From an uncultured Dysosmobacter sp. (GTDB taxonomy: Bacteria; Bacillota; Clostridia; Oscillospirales; Oscillospiraceae), in assembly GCA_947625655.1 (NCBI GenBank), contig CANQPD010000002.1, forward strand, positions 248,001-312,000: a stretch of DNA of 64,000 bases, read 5' to 3'. Positions 20,859 to 29,361 of the stretch are shown here, piece by piece. The translations under genes and the position numbers were made by a program. Below the pieces are notes generated by a model that was not told the origin of the DNA, did not search any database, and saw only the letters and a program-made list of their open reading frames with translations. Position 1 is the stretch's first letter; every line of letters begins with the position of its first letter.

Positions 20859-22442
20859 ATGTGCGCGATCATGGGATTTTCCAAGAAGACCTGTACCAAA
20901 GAAGAGCTCCGGCCTTATTTTGACCGCACCGTCACCCGCGGCCCCGATATGAGCCGCATCATTGAGACTCCGTCCGGTTACCTCTGCTTCCACCGGCTGG
21001 CCATCATGGGCCTGACGGAGGCGGGCATGCAGCCCTTCGAGCTGGACGGCGACTACGTGGTCTGCAACGGCGAGATCTACGGTTTCCGCCCCCTGAAGCG
21101 GCAGCTGACCGAAAAAGGCTATCAGTTCAAAAGCGGCAGCGACTGCGAGATCCTGCTGCCTCTGTTCCGGGAATACGGCCTGGGCATGTTCGCCCGGCTG
21201 GACGCGGAGTTCGCCCTCATTATTTATGACTCCAAAACCGACTCCCTGATCGCCGCCCGGGACCCCATCGGCATCCGGCCCCTGTTCTATGGCTATGACA
21301 GGGACGGCGCCATCGTCTTTGCCAGCGAGGCCAAGAACCTGGTGGGCCTGTGCGATGAGATCTGCCCCTTCCCGCCGGGGCACTATTACGCCGGCGGCAA
21401 GTTCGTCCGCTACGCCGACCTGACCACTGTGGGGACCTACTCCCAGGACGATCTGGAGACCGCCTGCAAGCACATCCGCGACAAGCTCATCGCCGGCGTT
21501 GACAAGCGTCTGGACGCCGACGCGCCTTTGGGCTTCCTGCTCTCCGGCGGCCTGGATTCCTCTCTGGTCTGCGCCATCAGTTCCATCGTGCTGGGCAAGA
21601 AGATCCGCACCTTTGCCATCGGCATGGATAAGGACGCCATCGACCTGAAATACGCCAAGGAAGTGGCCGACTACATCGGCGCCGACCACACGGAGGTCTA
21701 CATGACCCGCCAGCAGGTGCTGGACTCCCTGGAGGAGGTCATCGCCATGCTGGGCACCTGGGACATCACCACCATCCGGGCCAGCATGGGCATGTACCTG
21801 TGCTGCAAGGCCATCCACGAGCAGACCGACGTCCGGGTGCTGCTGACCGGCGAGATCAGCGACGAGCTGTTTGGCTATAAGTACACCGACTTCGCCCCCA
21901 GCGCCGAGGCCTTCCAGCAGGAGTCCAAGAAGCGGGTCGATGAGCTGTACATGTACGACGTGCTGCGGGCCGACCGCTGCATCTCCGTCAACTCCCTGGA
22001 GGCCCGAGTGCCCTTCGGCGACCTGGACTTTGTGAAATATGTCATGAGCATTGATCCCAGGCTGAAGCTGAACACCTATGACATGGGCAAGTATCTGCTG
22101 CGCCACGCCTTTGAGAAGGACCACCTGCTGCCGGACGACATCCTGTGGCGCCAGAAGGCCGCCTTCTCCGACGCCGTGGGCCACTCCATGGTGGACGACC
22201 TGAAGGCCTACGCCGAGGAGAAGTACACCGACGAGGAGTTCGAGACCCTGCGCGGGAAGTACGATTACGGCACCCCCTTCACCAAAGAGAGCCTGCTGTA
22301 CCGGGAGATTTTCGAAAAGTACTACCCCGGCCAGGCCAAGATGATCGCGGACTTCTGGATGCCCAACAAGGAGTGGGAGGGCTGCGATGTCAACGATCCC
22401 TCCGCCCGGGTTTTGGCAAACTACGGTGCCAGCGGCCAGTAA
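20859..22442 (+). CDS. asnB: Asparagine synthase (glutamine-hydrolysing)
   Basis: 527-residue class II asparagine synthetase converting Asp, Gln and ATP to Asn, Glu, AMP and PPi. The glutaminase nucleophile Cys2 follows the initiator Met (MCAIMGF), and the N-terminal amidotransferase domain covers about residues 2-200. The PP-loop SGGLDSS near 229-235 marks the synthetase domain. The ATG at 20859 follows CTGGAGG and is preferred to an in-frame start inside the T-box terminator. The Asn T-box immediately upstream independently supports the product. Confidence 0.96.
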   Translation: MCAIMGFSKKTCTKEELRPYFDRTVTRGPDMSRIIETPSGYLCFHRLAIMGLTEAGMQPFELDGDYVVCNGEIYGFRPLKRQLTEKGYQFKSGSDCEILLPLFREYGLGMFARLDAEFALIIYDSKTDSLIAARDPIGIRPLFYGYDRDGAIVFASEAKNLVGLCDEICPFPPGHYYAGGKFVRYADLTTVGTYSQDDLETACKHIRDKLIAGVDKRLDADAPLGFLLSGGLDSSLVCAISSIVLGKKIRTFAIGMDKDAIDLKYAKEVADYIGADHTEVYMTRQQVLDSLEEVIAMLGTWDITTIRASMGMYLCCKAIHEQTDVRVLLTGEISDELFGYKYTDFAPSAEAFQQESKKRVDELYMYDVLRADRCISVNSLEARVPFGDLDFVKYVMSIDPRLKLNTYDMGKYLLRHAFEKDHLLPDDILWRQKAAFSDAVGHSMVDDLKAYAEEKYTDEEFETLRGKYDYGTPFTKESLLYREIFEKYYPGQAKMIADFWMPNKEWEGCDVNDPSARVLANYGASGQ

Positions 22443-22530
22443 GCGGCCCAAATTTTAGAAGTATTACCTATTTGCATCCCTGTTGTTTTATGATACGATT
22501 GCAGATAAGAACTATAGGAGGAAGAAACGT

Positions 22531-24618
22531 ATGAGCACACCGACCAAACTCCCCGAGCTGTTCGGCAGCATGGTTTTCAATGAGGAGACCATGAAGGAGC
22601 GCCTGTCTTCCGCGTCCTACGGCGCGTGGAAGAAGTGCGTCACCGAGGGCACCTCTCTGGACCTGGGCACCGCCAATGAGATCGCCGAGGCCATGAAGCA
22701 GTGGGCCGTGGAAAAGGGCGCCACCCATTTCACCCACTGGTTCCAGCCCATGACCGGCGTCACCGCCGAGAAGCACGACAGCTTCATCTCCCCCGTGGGC
22801 GGCGGCAAGATCATCATGGAGTTCTCCGGCAAGGAGCTGGTCCGGGGCGAGCCCGACGCCTCCTCCTTCCCCTCCGGCGGCCTGCGCGCCACCTTTGAGG
22901 CCCGGGGCTACACCGCCTGGGACCCCACCTCCTTCGCCTTCATCAAGGAGGGCTCCCTGTGCATCCCCACCATCTTCTGCTCCTATTCCGGCCACGCGCT
23001 GGATAAGAAGACCCCCCTGCTGCGCTCCATGGACGAGGTCTCCCGCCAGGCCATCCGCATCCTGCGGCTGTTCGGCGACACCGAGACCAAGCGGGTCACC
23101 GCCTCCGTGGGCCCCGAGCAGGAGTACTTCCTGATCGACAAGGAGCTGTACGCCCAGCGCAAGGACCTGCGGATGACCGGCCGGACCCTGTTCGGCGCCA
23201 AGCCGCCCCGGGGCCAGGAACTGGAGGATCACTACTTCGGCGCCATCAAGCCCCGTGTCGCCGCCTATATGAAGGACCTGGACGAGACGCTGTGGGCCCT
23301 GGGCGTCCTCAGCAAAACCAAGCACAACGAGGTGGCCCCCTCCCAGCATGAGATGGCCCCCATTTTCTCCGACGCCAACACCGCCTGCGACCACAACCAG
23401 CTGGCCATGGAGATGATGAAAAAGGTGGCCGACCGCCACGGCCTGGTGTGCCTGCTCCATGAGAAGCCCTTCGCCGGCGTCAACGGCTCCGGCAAGCACG
23501 ACAACTGGTCCCTGGGCACCGACACCGGCAAGAACCTGTTCAAGCCCGGCTCCACCCCCAGCCAGAACGCCCAGTTCCTGCTGTTCCTGGCCGCCTTTGT
23601 CAAGGGCGTGGACGAGTATCAGGACTTCCTGCGCACCACCGTGGCCTCCGCCGGCAACGACCACCGTCTGGGCGCCCAGGAGGCTCCCCCCGCCGTCATC
23701 TCCATCTTCCTGGGCGACGAGCTGAACGACGTGGTGGAGTCCATCATCAAGGGCACCGAGCACAAGGACTCCGGCAAGCGCACCCTGGAGATCGGCGTGG
23801 ACGTCCTGCCCGCCATCCCCCAGGACAACACCGACCGCAACCGCACCTCCCCCATGGCTTTCACCGGCAACAAGTTCGAGTTCCGGATGCTGGGCTCCTC
23901 CCAGTCCATCTCCGGCCCCAACATCGCTCTGAACACCATGATGGCTGAAGAGCTGAAGCAGTTCGCCGACGAGCTGGAGAAGTCCAAGGACTTCCAGGCC
24001 GACCTGCAGAAGCTGATCAAGCGGGTGTTTACCGAGCATCAGCGCATCATCTTCAACGGCAACGGATATGACGACGCCTGGCTCAAGGAGGCGGAAAAGC
24101 GGGGCCTGTGCAACCTGGCCTCCACCGCCGATGCCCTGCCCATGTACACCGCCAAGAAGAACGTGGACCTCTTTGTCAAGCACGGCATCTACACCAAGGA
24201 GGAGATCAACGCCCGCGCCGAGATCCACATTGAGAACTACACCACTGTGATCTCCATTGAGGCTCACACCATGGTGGACATGATCCGCCACGACATCCTG
24301 CCCGCCGTCTCCGGCTACGCCACCGACCTGTGCGAGCGCGCCGCCAGCAAGGACGCCCTGGGCGTTGCCTGCAAGTACGAGACCACCACCGCCAAGGAAG
24401 TGGCCAAGCTGACCGATGCTCTGCTGGCCGCCTGCGACAAGCTGGAAAAGGATCTGGAGAAGACCCCCGCCGACGCCAAGAAGGCCATGGTCTACTCCCA
24501 TGACATCATCGTGGCCGATATGGCCAAGGCCCGGGAGGCCGCCGACAAGCTGGAGACCATCACCGCCTCCGAGTACTGGCCCTTCCCCGTTTACGCCGAT
24601 CTGCTGTTCTCCGTGTGA
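22531..24618 (+). CDS. glnN: Glutamine synthetase type III
   Basis: 695-residue GSIII, far longer than the about 450-residue GSI. It assimilates ammonia by ATP-dependent amidation of glutamate. Diagnostic segments are FTHWFQPMTG, KHDSFISP, GPEQEYFLID, NEVAPSQHEMAPIF, EKPFAGVNGSGKHDNWSL and NDRNRTSPMAF-like NTDRNRTSP. The ATG follows TAGGAGG. It is 88 bp downstream of asnB with no terminator, so some read-through from the Asn T-box is possible, which would link glutamine supply to asparagine synthesis. Confidence 0.95.
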   Translation: MSTPTKLPELFGSMVFNEETMKERLSSASYGAWKKCVTEGTSLDLGTANEIAEAMKQWAVEKGATHFTHWFQPMTGVTAEKHDSFISPVGGGKIIMEFSGKELVRGEPDASSFPSGGLRATFEARGYTAWDPTSFAFIKEGSLCIPTIFCSYSGHALDKKTPLLRSMDEVSRQAIRILRLFGDTETKRVTASVGPEQEYFLIDKELYAQRKDLRMTGRTLFGAKPPRGQELEDHYFGAIKPRVAAYMKDLDETLWALGVLSKTKHNEVAPSQHEMAPIFSDANTACDHNQLAMEMMKKVADRHGLVCLLHEKPFAGVNGSGKHDNWSLGTDTGKNLFKPGSTPSQNAQFLLFLAAFVKGVDEYQDFLRTTVASAGNDHRLGAQEAPPAVISIFLGDELNDVVESIIKGTEHKDSGKRTLEIGVDVLPAIPQDNTDRNRTSPMAFTGNKFEFRMLGSSQSISGPNIALNTMMAEELKQFADELEKSKDFQADLQKLIKRVFTEHQRIIFNGNGYDDAWLKEAEKRGLCNLASTADALPMYTAKKNVDLFVKHGIYTKEEINARAEIHIENYTTVISIEAHTMVDMIRHDILPAVSGYATDLCERAASKDALGVACKYETTTAKEVAKLTDALLAACDKLEKDLEKTPADAKKAMVYSHDIIVADMAKAREAADKLETITASEYWPFPVYADLLFSV

Positions 24619-24639
24619 CCGGCTGTTTCCCCTGAAAAA

Positions 24640-24689
24640 AAGCAAGCGCGATGGAGCGTCTTCCGGTCTCCGCTGCGCTTGCTTTTTTT
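24640..24689 (+). terminator. glnN terminator
   Basis: AAGCAAGCGC / GCGCTTGCTT stem with an extended loop, then a 7-T tract. Confidence 0.8.
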
Positions 24690-24821
24690 GCTCGCTCCGG
24701 CTCCGCGCCGAAGCGAGGTTCCCCTCTTTCTTTTGGCCCCGCCGCGTTTTCCCCGCGGCGGGGCCGCCCTCTTTCCGGAAAAGCGGCGCGGGGCCTGCCT
24801 GGGCAGGTCCCGCGCTCTGTC

Positions 24822-25511
24822 TTACAAAAACAGGTCAAAGCCCAGGGCCAGCAGGGCGGTGATGATGCCGCAGGCGCCGATGGCAAGGCTGCTCATGGCG
24901 CCCTCCGTCTCCCCCAGCTCCAGGGCCTTGGCCGTGCCGATGGCGTGGCTGCACGCGCCGATCCCCAGCCCCGCCGCCACGGGGTCCTTTACCCGGAACA
25001 GCTTCACCAGGTAAGGGGCCGTCAGATTGCCCAGGATGCCGGTGACGATCACCGCCGCCACCGTGATGGCCTGGATGCCGCCGTGGCTCTCGGACACCGC
25101 CGTGGCAATGGGCGTGGTGACGGACTTAGGCAGTAGGGACGCCGTCATGGCGGCGTCCAGGCCGAAGAGCCTGCACATCACCAGGATGCTGCCGACAGAC
25201 GTCAGCGCCCCGGCAAAGCAGCCCAGCAGGACCGGCAGCCAGTTCTTCTTCAGCAGGTCCAGCTTGCGGTAGACGTTCACCGCCATGCAGGCCGTGGCCG
25301 GCCCCAGCAGCAGATTGATGATGCTGCCGCCCTGGTAATAGTTCTCATACGGGATTTGAAAGGCCGCCAGCACCGCGATGATGATGGCCACGGTCACGAT
25401 CATATTGTTGCAGAGCACCAGCCCTGTCTTTTTCTGTGCCCTCAGCCCCAGCCAGTAGGCGATGACCGTCAGGGTGACGCCGAAAAAGGGGGACGCCGTC
25501 AGCTCGCTCAT
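24822..25511 (-). CDS. lrgB: LrgB/CidB-family membrane protein
   Basis: 229-residue integral membrane protein of the LrgB family, with several hydrophobic helices and the typical LPKSVTTPIATAVSE segment. With LrgA it forms a two-component membrane system tied to murein hydrolase control; in Bacillus the related PftAB/YsbAB pair imports pyruvate. Its start overlaps the lrgA stop (ATGA), with AGGAGG upstream. A 200-bp hairpin-rich gap separates it from convergent glnN. Confidence 0.9.
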   Translation of the reverse strand: MSELTASPFFGVTLTVIAYWLGLRAQKKTGLVLCNNMIVTVAIIIAVLAAFQIPYENYYQGGSIINLLLGPATACMAVNVYRKLDLLKKNWLPVLLGCFAGALTSVGSILVMCRLFGLDAAMTASLLPKSVTTPIATAVSESHGGIQAITVAAVIVTGILGNLTAPYLVKLFRVKDPVAAGLGIGACSHAIGTAKALELGETEGAMSSLAIGACGIITALLALGFDLFL

Positions 25512-25876
25512 TTCCCGTCCTCCTCTCCCCCGTCCAGAAGCCGGCGGGCCAGATGGACCACCGCCGCCGTAACGGCAAAGGTCAGCACCGTGGACACCAC
25601 ACAGACCGTGAGAAACGCCGCGGCGTTTTCCCGGATGACGCCTACATAGTTCATGATGCTGACGGACACCGGCACAAAGAAAAAGCCCAGGTTGTTCAGG
25701 AGGAAATCCGCTTTCTCCTGGACATGTTCCACCTTTACCACCCGCAAGATCAGCAGCGCCAGCAGCAAAAGCAAACTGATGACGCTGGCGGGAAAGGGAA
25801 CCGGCAAAACGGACTCGATGCACTGACTGACCCAGTACAGGCCGAATATGATTCCAATTTGTATCAAAATTTTCAA
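25508..25876 (-). CDS. lrgA: LrgA/CidA-family membrane protein
   Basis: 122-residue holin-like membrane protein with four hydrophobic segments and the family motif VPFPASVISLLLLLALL near the N-terminus, followed by FLLNNLGFFFVPVSVSI. No ATG is available at the family N-terminus; a TTG at 25876 gives the expected start (MKILIQIG), with only a weak ribosome site. It is co-transcribed and translationally coupled with lrgB. A pyruvate-import role is possible from family precedent but unproven here. Confidence 0.88.
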   Translation of the reverse strand: MKILIQIGIIFGLYWVSQCIESVLPVPFPASVISLLLLLALLILRVVKVEHVQEKADFLLNNLGFFFVPVSVSIMNYVGVIRENAAAFLTVCVVSTVLTFAVTAAVVHLARRLLDGGEEDGK

Positions 25877-25919
25877 AAAACCGCCGCCTTTTTTCTCGTT
25901 TCAGCGCTGCCGCCCGCCG

Positions 25920-27269
25920 TCACCAGGGAAGCCCCCGGGACAGCTCCTGCCGGAAATCCGGGTGGGCGATGGCAGTCAGGGCCCTCGCCCGCTCCAGCGC
26001 GCTCTTGTACCGCAGGTCCGCCACGCCGTATTCCGTGACCACATACTGCACACAGGTGCGGGGCGTGGTGACGATGCTCCCCGGCATCAGCCGCGGCACG
26101 ATCTTGGAGCGGAGAACGCCGCCCTTGTCCCGATAGCTGGAGCGCAGGGCGATGACGCTCTTGCCGCCCTTGGACCACTGGGCGCCCAGCACCCATTCCA
26201 GCTGGCCGCCGGTGCCGGAATACTGCCGGGAGCCGATAGATTCGGCGTTCACCTGTCCGGTGAGATCGATCTCCATGGCGTTGTTGATGGAGACCACATG
26301 GTCGTTGCGGGCAATGCTCCTGGGATCGTTCACCCAGTCGATCTCCTTCTGGCAGAAGCACGGATTTTCCCGTGCGAAGTCCCACAGCCGCCGGTCACCC
26401 ACGAAATAGGCCCCCGCCGTCCGGCCAGGACAGGTCTGCTTGCGGCTGTTGTTGATGATGCCCTTTTCCATCAGGCTCACCAGACAGTTGCTCATCACTT
26501 CCGTCTGAACGCCCAGGTCCCGTTTTCCGGCATAGGCCAAGCACTCCCCCACCGCGTTGGCAAGGCCCCCCAGGCCAAACTGGACGCAGGCGCCGTCCTC
26601 CACCAGGTCCGCGATATACCCGGCGATGGCCTTGTCCGCCGCGTCCGCGGGGGCCGGCGGGTTCTCCGCCGGCGGGCGGCTGGTCTCCACGATGGCGTCC
26701 GCCTCGGAGACGTGGAACAGCATGTGCCCCTCCCCGCCGCTGGCAAAGGCGGGGAGCTGGTCGTTGACCTCCACGATCACCGTGTCACACTGCTCCAGCA
26801 CCCGCCGGTGGACCATGGCGCCCCAAAGGGAGCGGCTCATCCAGCCGTCCGCGTCCGGCGGCGCGCAGGTGATGATGGCCGCCCGCGGGCGGCGGGAGGC
26901 CATCCAGCCGCCCGTGGCACTGAGATGGGTGGGCACAAAGCCGATATTCCCATGGGATGCCAGCAGCCGTTCCCCGGAGAAAAAGTTGGAGTAATAGTCC
27001 ACCAAATCCACGTTTTCAGCTGCCAAAAGCGCCGTGTCCAGCGGCGCGAACAAGCTGTTGATCTCCACATGCCCGCCATTCTCACGCAGGCGGGCGGCCA
27101 GCGCCGCGTCCACCGCGTAAGGCCAGTTGGCGGCGGAGGTCATGGCGATCACGTCCCCCTCGATCAGCGCCGCCGCCTGGGCAGCGGTCATCTGCAGGGC
27201 CTGATACTGCCGCCGCCAGTCTCCGGCGGCGGCCATCCGCCCTCGGCGGACCGGGCGTATTTCCCGCAT
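25920..27269 (-). CDS. Acetyl-CoA hydrolase/transferase-family CoA-transferase
   Basis: 449-residue class I CoA-transferase of the Cat1/4-hydroxybutyrate/butyryl-CoA:acetate group. Family features are EGDVIAMTSAANWP near the start, VQFGLGGLANAVGE, a candidate catalytic Glu257 in GVQTEVMSN, and MEIDLTGQVNAESIGSRQYSGTGGQ near the C-terminus, here split by normal family spacing. It would move CoA between acetate and a short acyl acid in fermentation; the substrate cannot be fixed by eye. The ATG follows GGAGGAG. It lies 43 bp upstream of lrgA on the same strand and may share its transcript. Confidence 0.85.
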   Translation of the reverse strand: MREIRPVRRGRMAAAGDWRRQYQALQMTAAQAAALIEGDVIAMTSAANWPYAVDAALAARLRENGGHVEINSLFAPLDTALLAAENVDLVDYYSNFFSGERLLASHGNIGFVPTHLSATGGWMASRRPRAAIITCAPPDADGWMSRSLWGAMVHRRVLEQCDTVIVEVNDQLPAFASGGEGHMLFHVSEADAIVETSRPPAENPPAPADAADKAIAGYIADLVEDGACVQFGLGGLANAVGECLAYAGKRDLGVQTEVMSNCLVSLMEKGIINNSRKQTCPGRTAGAYFVGDRRLWDFARENPCFCQKEIDWVNDPRSIARNDHVVSINNAMEIDLTGQVNAESIGSRQYSGTGGQLEWVLGAQWSKGGKSVIALRSSYRDKGGVLRSKIVPRLMPGSIVTTPRTCVQYVVTEYGVADLRYKSALERARALTAIAHPDFRQELSRGLPW

Positions 27270-27477
27270 TCTCTTTCTCCTCCACTCATGGTTCTTTGTC
27301 TGTTTTTCAACGGGTTTATTTTACCGCAGCCGGCCGGTCATTGCAACCGGGATTTGCCATCCCCGCCGCTATGTAAAAGGACGTTTCCAGAATTTTCACA
27401 ATTTTTTCCCTTGCGCCCTCTCCGGGCCCATGGTATACTGTCACCGTTCCCGAATCCGGGCTTCGGAGGTGTTCCCC

Positions 27478-28026
27478 ATGCAGAAACGCAGCCACACGCT
27501 GCTGGCATCCTCACTGCTGCAAAGCGAGCAGGGCTTTGGCGCCAGGCGCTTTGAACTCGCCTTCCTGTTCGGCTCCTTTCAGCCGGACTGCAATCCCCTG
27601 AGCTATTTGAAGGGCTCCCTGCGGGCCTATAAGTTCCGCGGGCACAACTATACCAATTCCCAGCGCTACATCTGTGCCCATATCGAAAAGCTGCAGTGCC
27701 GCGCCCACTGGACCGTATGGCAGTATTACACCCTGGGCAAGCTGACCCACTATCTGGCGGACGCCTTCACTTACCCCCACAACGAGCATTTCCCCAACAG
27801 CCAGCTGGATCACCACCGTTATGAAAGCGAGCTGCGCCTCTATCTGGCGGCCTATCTGGGCCACCGGGCATTGGAGCGGGAGAGTGCCTGCCGGGATTTG
27901 AGCGCCGCCATCGAGGAGCTCCACCGCCAGTACATGGCCGGCCGCTCTGACACCCGGCGGGACGTCCGCTACATCCTGCGGGCCACGGAGCTGCTGATGG
28001 CCGGATGCCTGCCCGCCGCCGCCTGA
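27478..28026 (+). CDS. Zinc-dependent phospholipase C-like protein
   Basis: 182-residue protein with the metal-ligand pattern of the zinc-dependent phospholipase C/S1-P1 superfamily: an N-terminal RSHTLLA histidine, GSFQPDCNP, YYTLGKLTHYLADAFTYPHNEHF and LDHHRYE. There is no signal peptide, so a cytoplasmic phosphodiesterase-like role is as likely as a toxin-type lipase. Start ATG 27478 lies after GGAGG; a start at 27430 is rejected because the strong Shine-Dalgarno sits between the two. Monocistronic; the aro attenuator follows. Confidence 0.7.
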   Translation: MQKRSHTLLASSLLQSEQGFGARRFELAFLFGSFQPDCNPLSYLKGSLRAYKFRGHNYTNSQRYICAHIEKLQCRAHWTVWQYYTLGKLTHYLADAFTYPHNEHFPNSQLDHHRYESELRLYLAAYLGHRALERESACRDLSAAIEELHRQYMAGRSDTRRDVRYILRATELLMAGCLPAAA

Positions 28027-28085
28027 TTTCCGCGATCTGCACAATTTTTTCGTTTTTTCGCCCATCTATTTGTAAAAACTCACAG

Positions 28086-28114
28086 TTTCCATTTCATCTC
28101 CAAAGTGTTATGCT
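28086..28114 (+). promoter_or_regulatory. Predicted aro operon promoter
   Basis: TTTCCA, a 17-nt spacer and TATGCT. The transcript should start near 28121, about 26 nt before the leader peptide. Confidence 0.55.
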
Positions 28115-28146
28115 TTAAACATCTAAAGAGCGAAAGGGACACGACA

Positions 28147-28245
28147 ATGACCAACCTCTCCCGTGCAGCTGAATACCGCTACTTTAGCTTTACCTACTTT
28201 TATGGTAAGGCTTATTTCGGTTTGGCTGAAAGCACTCGGGTGTAA
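28147..28245 (+). CDS. Tyr/Phe-rich attenuator leader peptide
   Basis: A 32-residue reading frame with its own ATG and AAAGGG ribosome site 8 nt upstream. Residues 10-24 (YRYFSFTYFYGKAYF) hold five Tyr and four Phe; the peptide starts MTNLSRAAE and ends GLAESTRV. Ribosome stalling at these codons when charged tRNA-Tyr or tRNA-Phe is scarce would uncover the antiterminator described in the next entry. It is too short and biased to be an enzyme, and its position between promoter and terminator defines the role. Confidence 0.85.
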   Translation: MTNLSRAAEYRYFSFTYFYGKAYFGLAESTRV

Positions 28246-28311
28246 CGTCGGTTTTGTCAAAAACTGTCAGTGCATGACGACCCGCAGCCGGACCGGCTGC
28301 GGGTCTTTTTT
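28166..28311 (+). promoter_or_regulatory. Transcription attenuator of the shikimate operon
   Basis: Three alternative pairings can be drawn. Segment 1 (28166-28178, CAGC...ACCG) pairs with segment 2 (28218-28228, CGGTTTGGCTG). Segment 2 pairs over 11 positions, including two G-U pairs, with segment 3 (28285-28295, CAGCCGGACCG). Segment 3 is also inside the terminator stem GACCCGCAGCCG / CGGCTGCGGGTC (28279-28305), followed by a T tract. The Tyr/Phe codons lie between segments 1 and 2, the geometry of enterobacterial phe/trp attenuators. Confidence 0.82.
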
Positions 28312-28343
28312 ATGCCGCTGCAACATTTGAGGAGGAAGATATC

Positions 28344-29357
28344 ATGATCGTCATTCTGAAACAAAATCCCAACCGTGACCAGCTGGAGAGCCTGATCGCC
28401 TGGCTGCAGGAGAAGGGCGTTACCATCCACACCAGCATCGGCGAGGCCCACACCATTTTGGGCCTGGTGGGCGACACCTCCAAGCTGGATATCGACCTGA
28501 TCTCCGCGCTGGACATCGTGGAGGATGTGAAGCGCGTACAGGAGCCCTATAAGAATGCCAACCGCAAGTTCCATCCCGAGGACACGGTTGTGAAGGTGGG
28601 CAACACCCAGATCGGCGGCGGCAACCTGACCATCATGGCTGGCCCCTGCTCCGTGGAGTCTGAGGAGCAGGTAGTGGCCATCGCCAAGGCTGTCAAGGCC
28701 AGCGGCGCCACCATGCTGCGGGGCGGCGCCTTCAAGCCCCGCACGTCTCCCTACTCCTTCCAGGGCCTGGGCGCCGTGGGTTTGGAGTACCTGAAGGTCG
28801 CCCGGCAGGAGACCGGGCTGCCCATTGTCACCGAGCTGATGGACCTGAGCCAGCTGCCCCTGTTCAAGGATGTGGACGTCATCCAGATCGGCGCCCGGAA
28901 CATGCAGAATTTCGACCTTTTGAAGGCCGTGGGCCATCAGGACAAGCCCGTCATGATCAAGCGGGGCATGTCCGCCACCTATGAGGAGTGGCTGATGAGC
29001 GCCGAATATGTCATGGCCGGCGGCAATGAGAACGTCATCCTCTGTGAGCGGGGCATCCGCACCTTTGAGAGCTACACCCGCAACACCCTGGACCTGGCCT
29101 GCATCCCCGTGATGCGGAAGCTGACCCATCTGCCCATCATCATCGACCCCAGCCACGCCACCGGCAAGAGCTGGCTGGTGGAGCCCCTGGCCATGGGCGC
29201 TGTGGCCACCGGCGCCGACGGCCTTCTGATCGAGGTCCACAACGATCCCGCCCGGGCCCTGTGCGACGGCCCCCAGTCCCTGAAGCCGGAGGTCTTCGAT
29301 CCCCTGGCCAGAAAGCTGCTGAAGCTCCATGAAACTCTGAAGACCCTGGAGGGCTGA
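28344..29357 (+). CDS. aroF: 3-deoxy-7-phosphoheptulonate (DAHP) synthase
   Basis: 337-residue type I-beta DAHP synthase catalysing the first shikimate step, PEP plus erythrose-4-phosphate. An N-terminal ferredoxin-like regulatory domain (about residues 1-70) precedes the barrel, which carries GPCSVESEEQ, RGGAFKPRTSPYSFQG, KRGMSATYEEWL and DPSHATGKSWLV. The fused domain is known in relatives to mediate feedback by Tyr or Phe, so the operon probably has both attenuation and allosteric control. The ATG follows GGAGGA. First gene after the attenuator. Confidence 0.96.
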   Translation: MIVILKQNPNRDQLESLIAWLQEKGVTIHTSIGEAHTILGLVGDTSKLDIDLISALDIVEDVKRVQEPYKNANRKFHPEDTVVKVGNTQIGGGNLTIMAGPCSVESEEQVVAIAKAVKASGATMLRGGAFKPRTSPYSFQGLGAVGLEYLKVARQETGLPIVTELMDLSQLPLFKDVDVIQIGARNMQNFDLLKAVGHQDKPVMIKRGMSATYEEWLMSAEYVMAGGNENVILCERGIRTFESYTRNTLDLACIPVMRKLTHLPIIIDPSHATGKSWLVEPLAMGAVATGADGLLIEVHNDPARALCDGPQSLKPEVFDPLARKLLKLHETLKTLEG

Positions 29358-29361
29358 TGTG

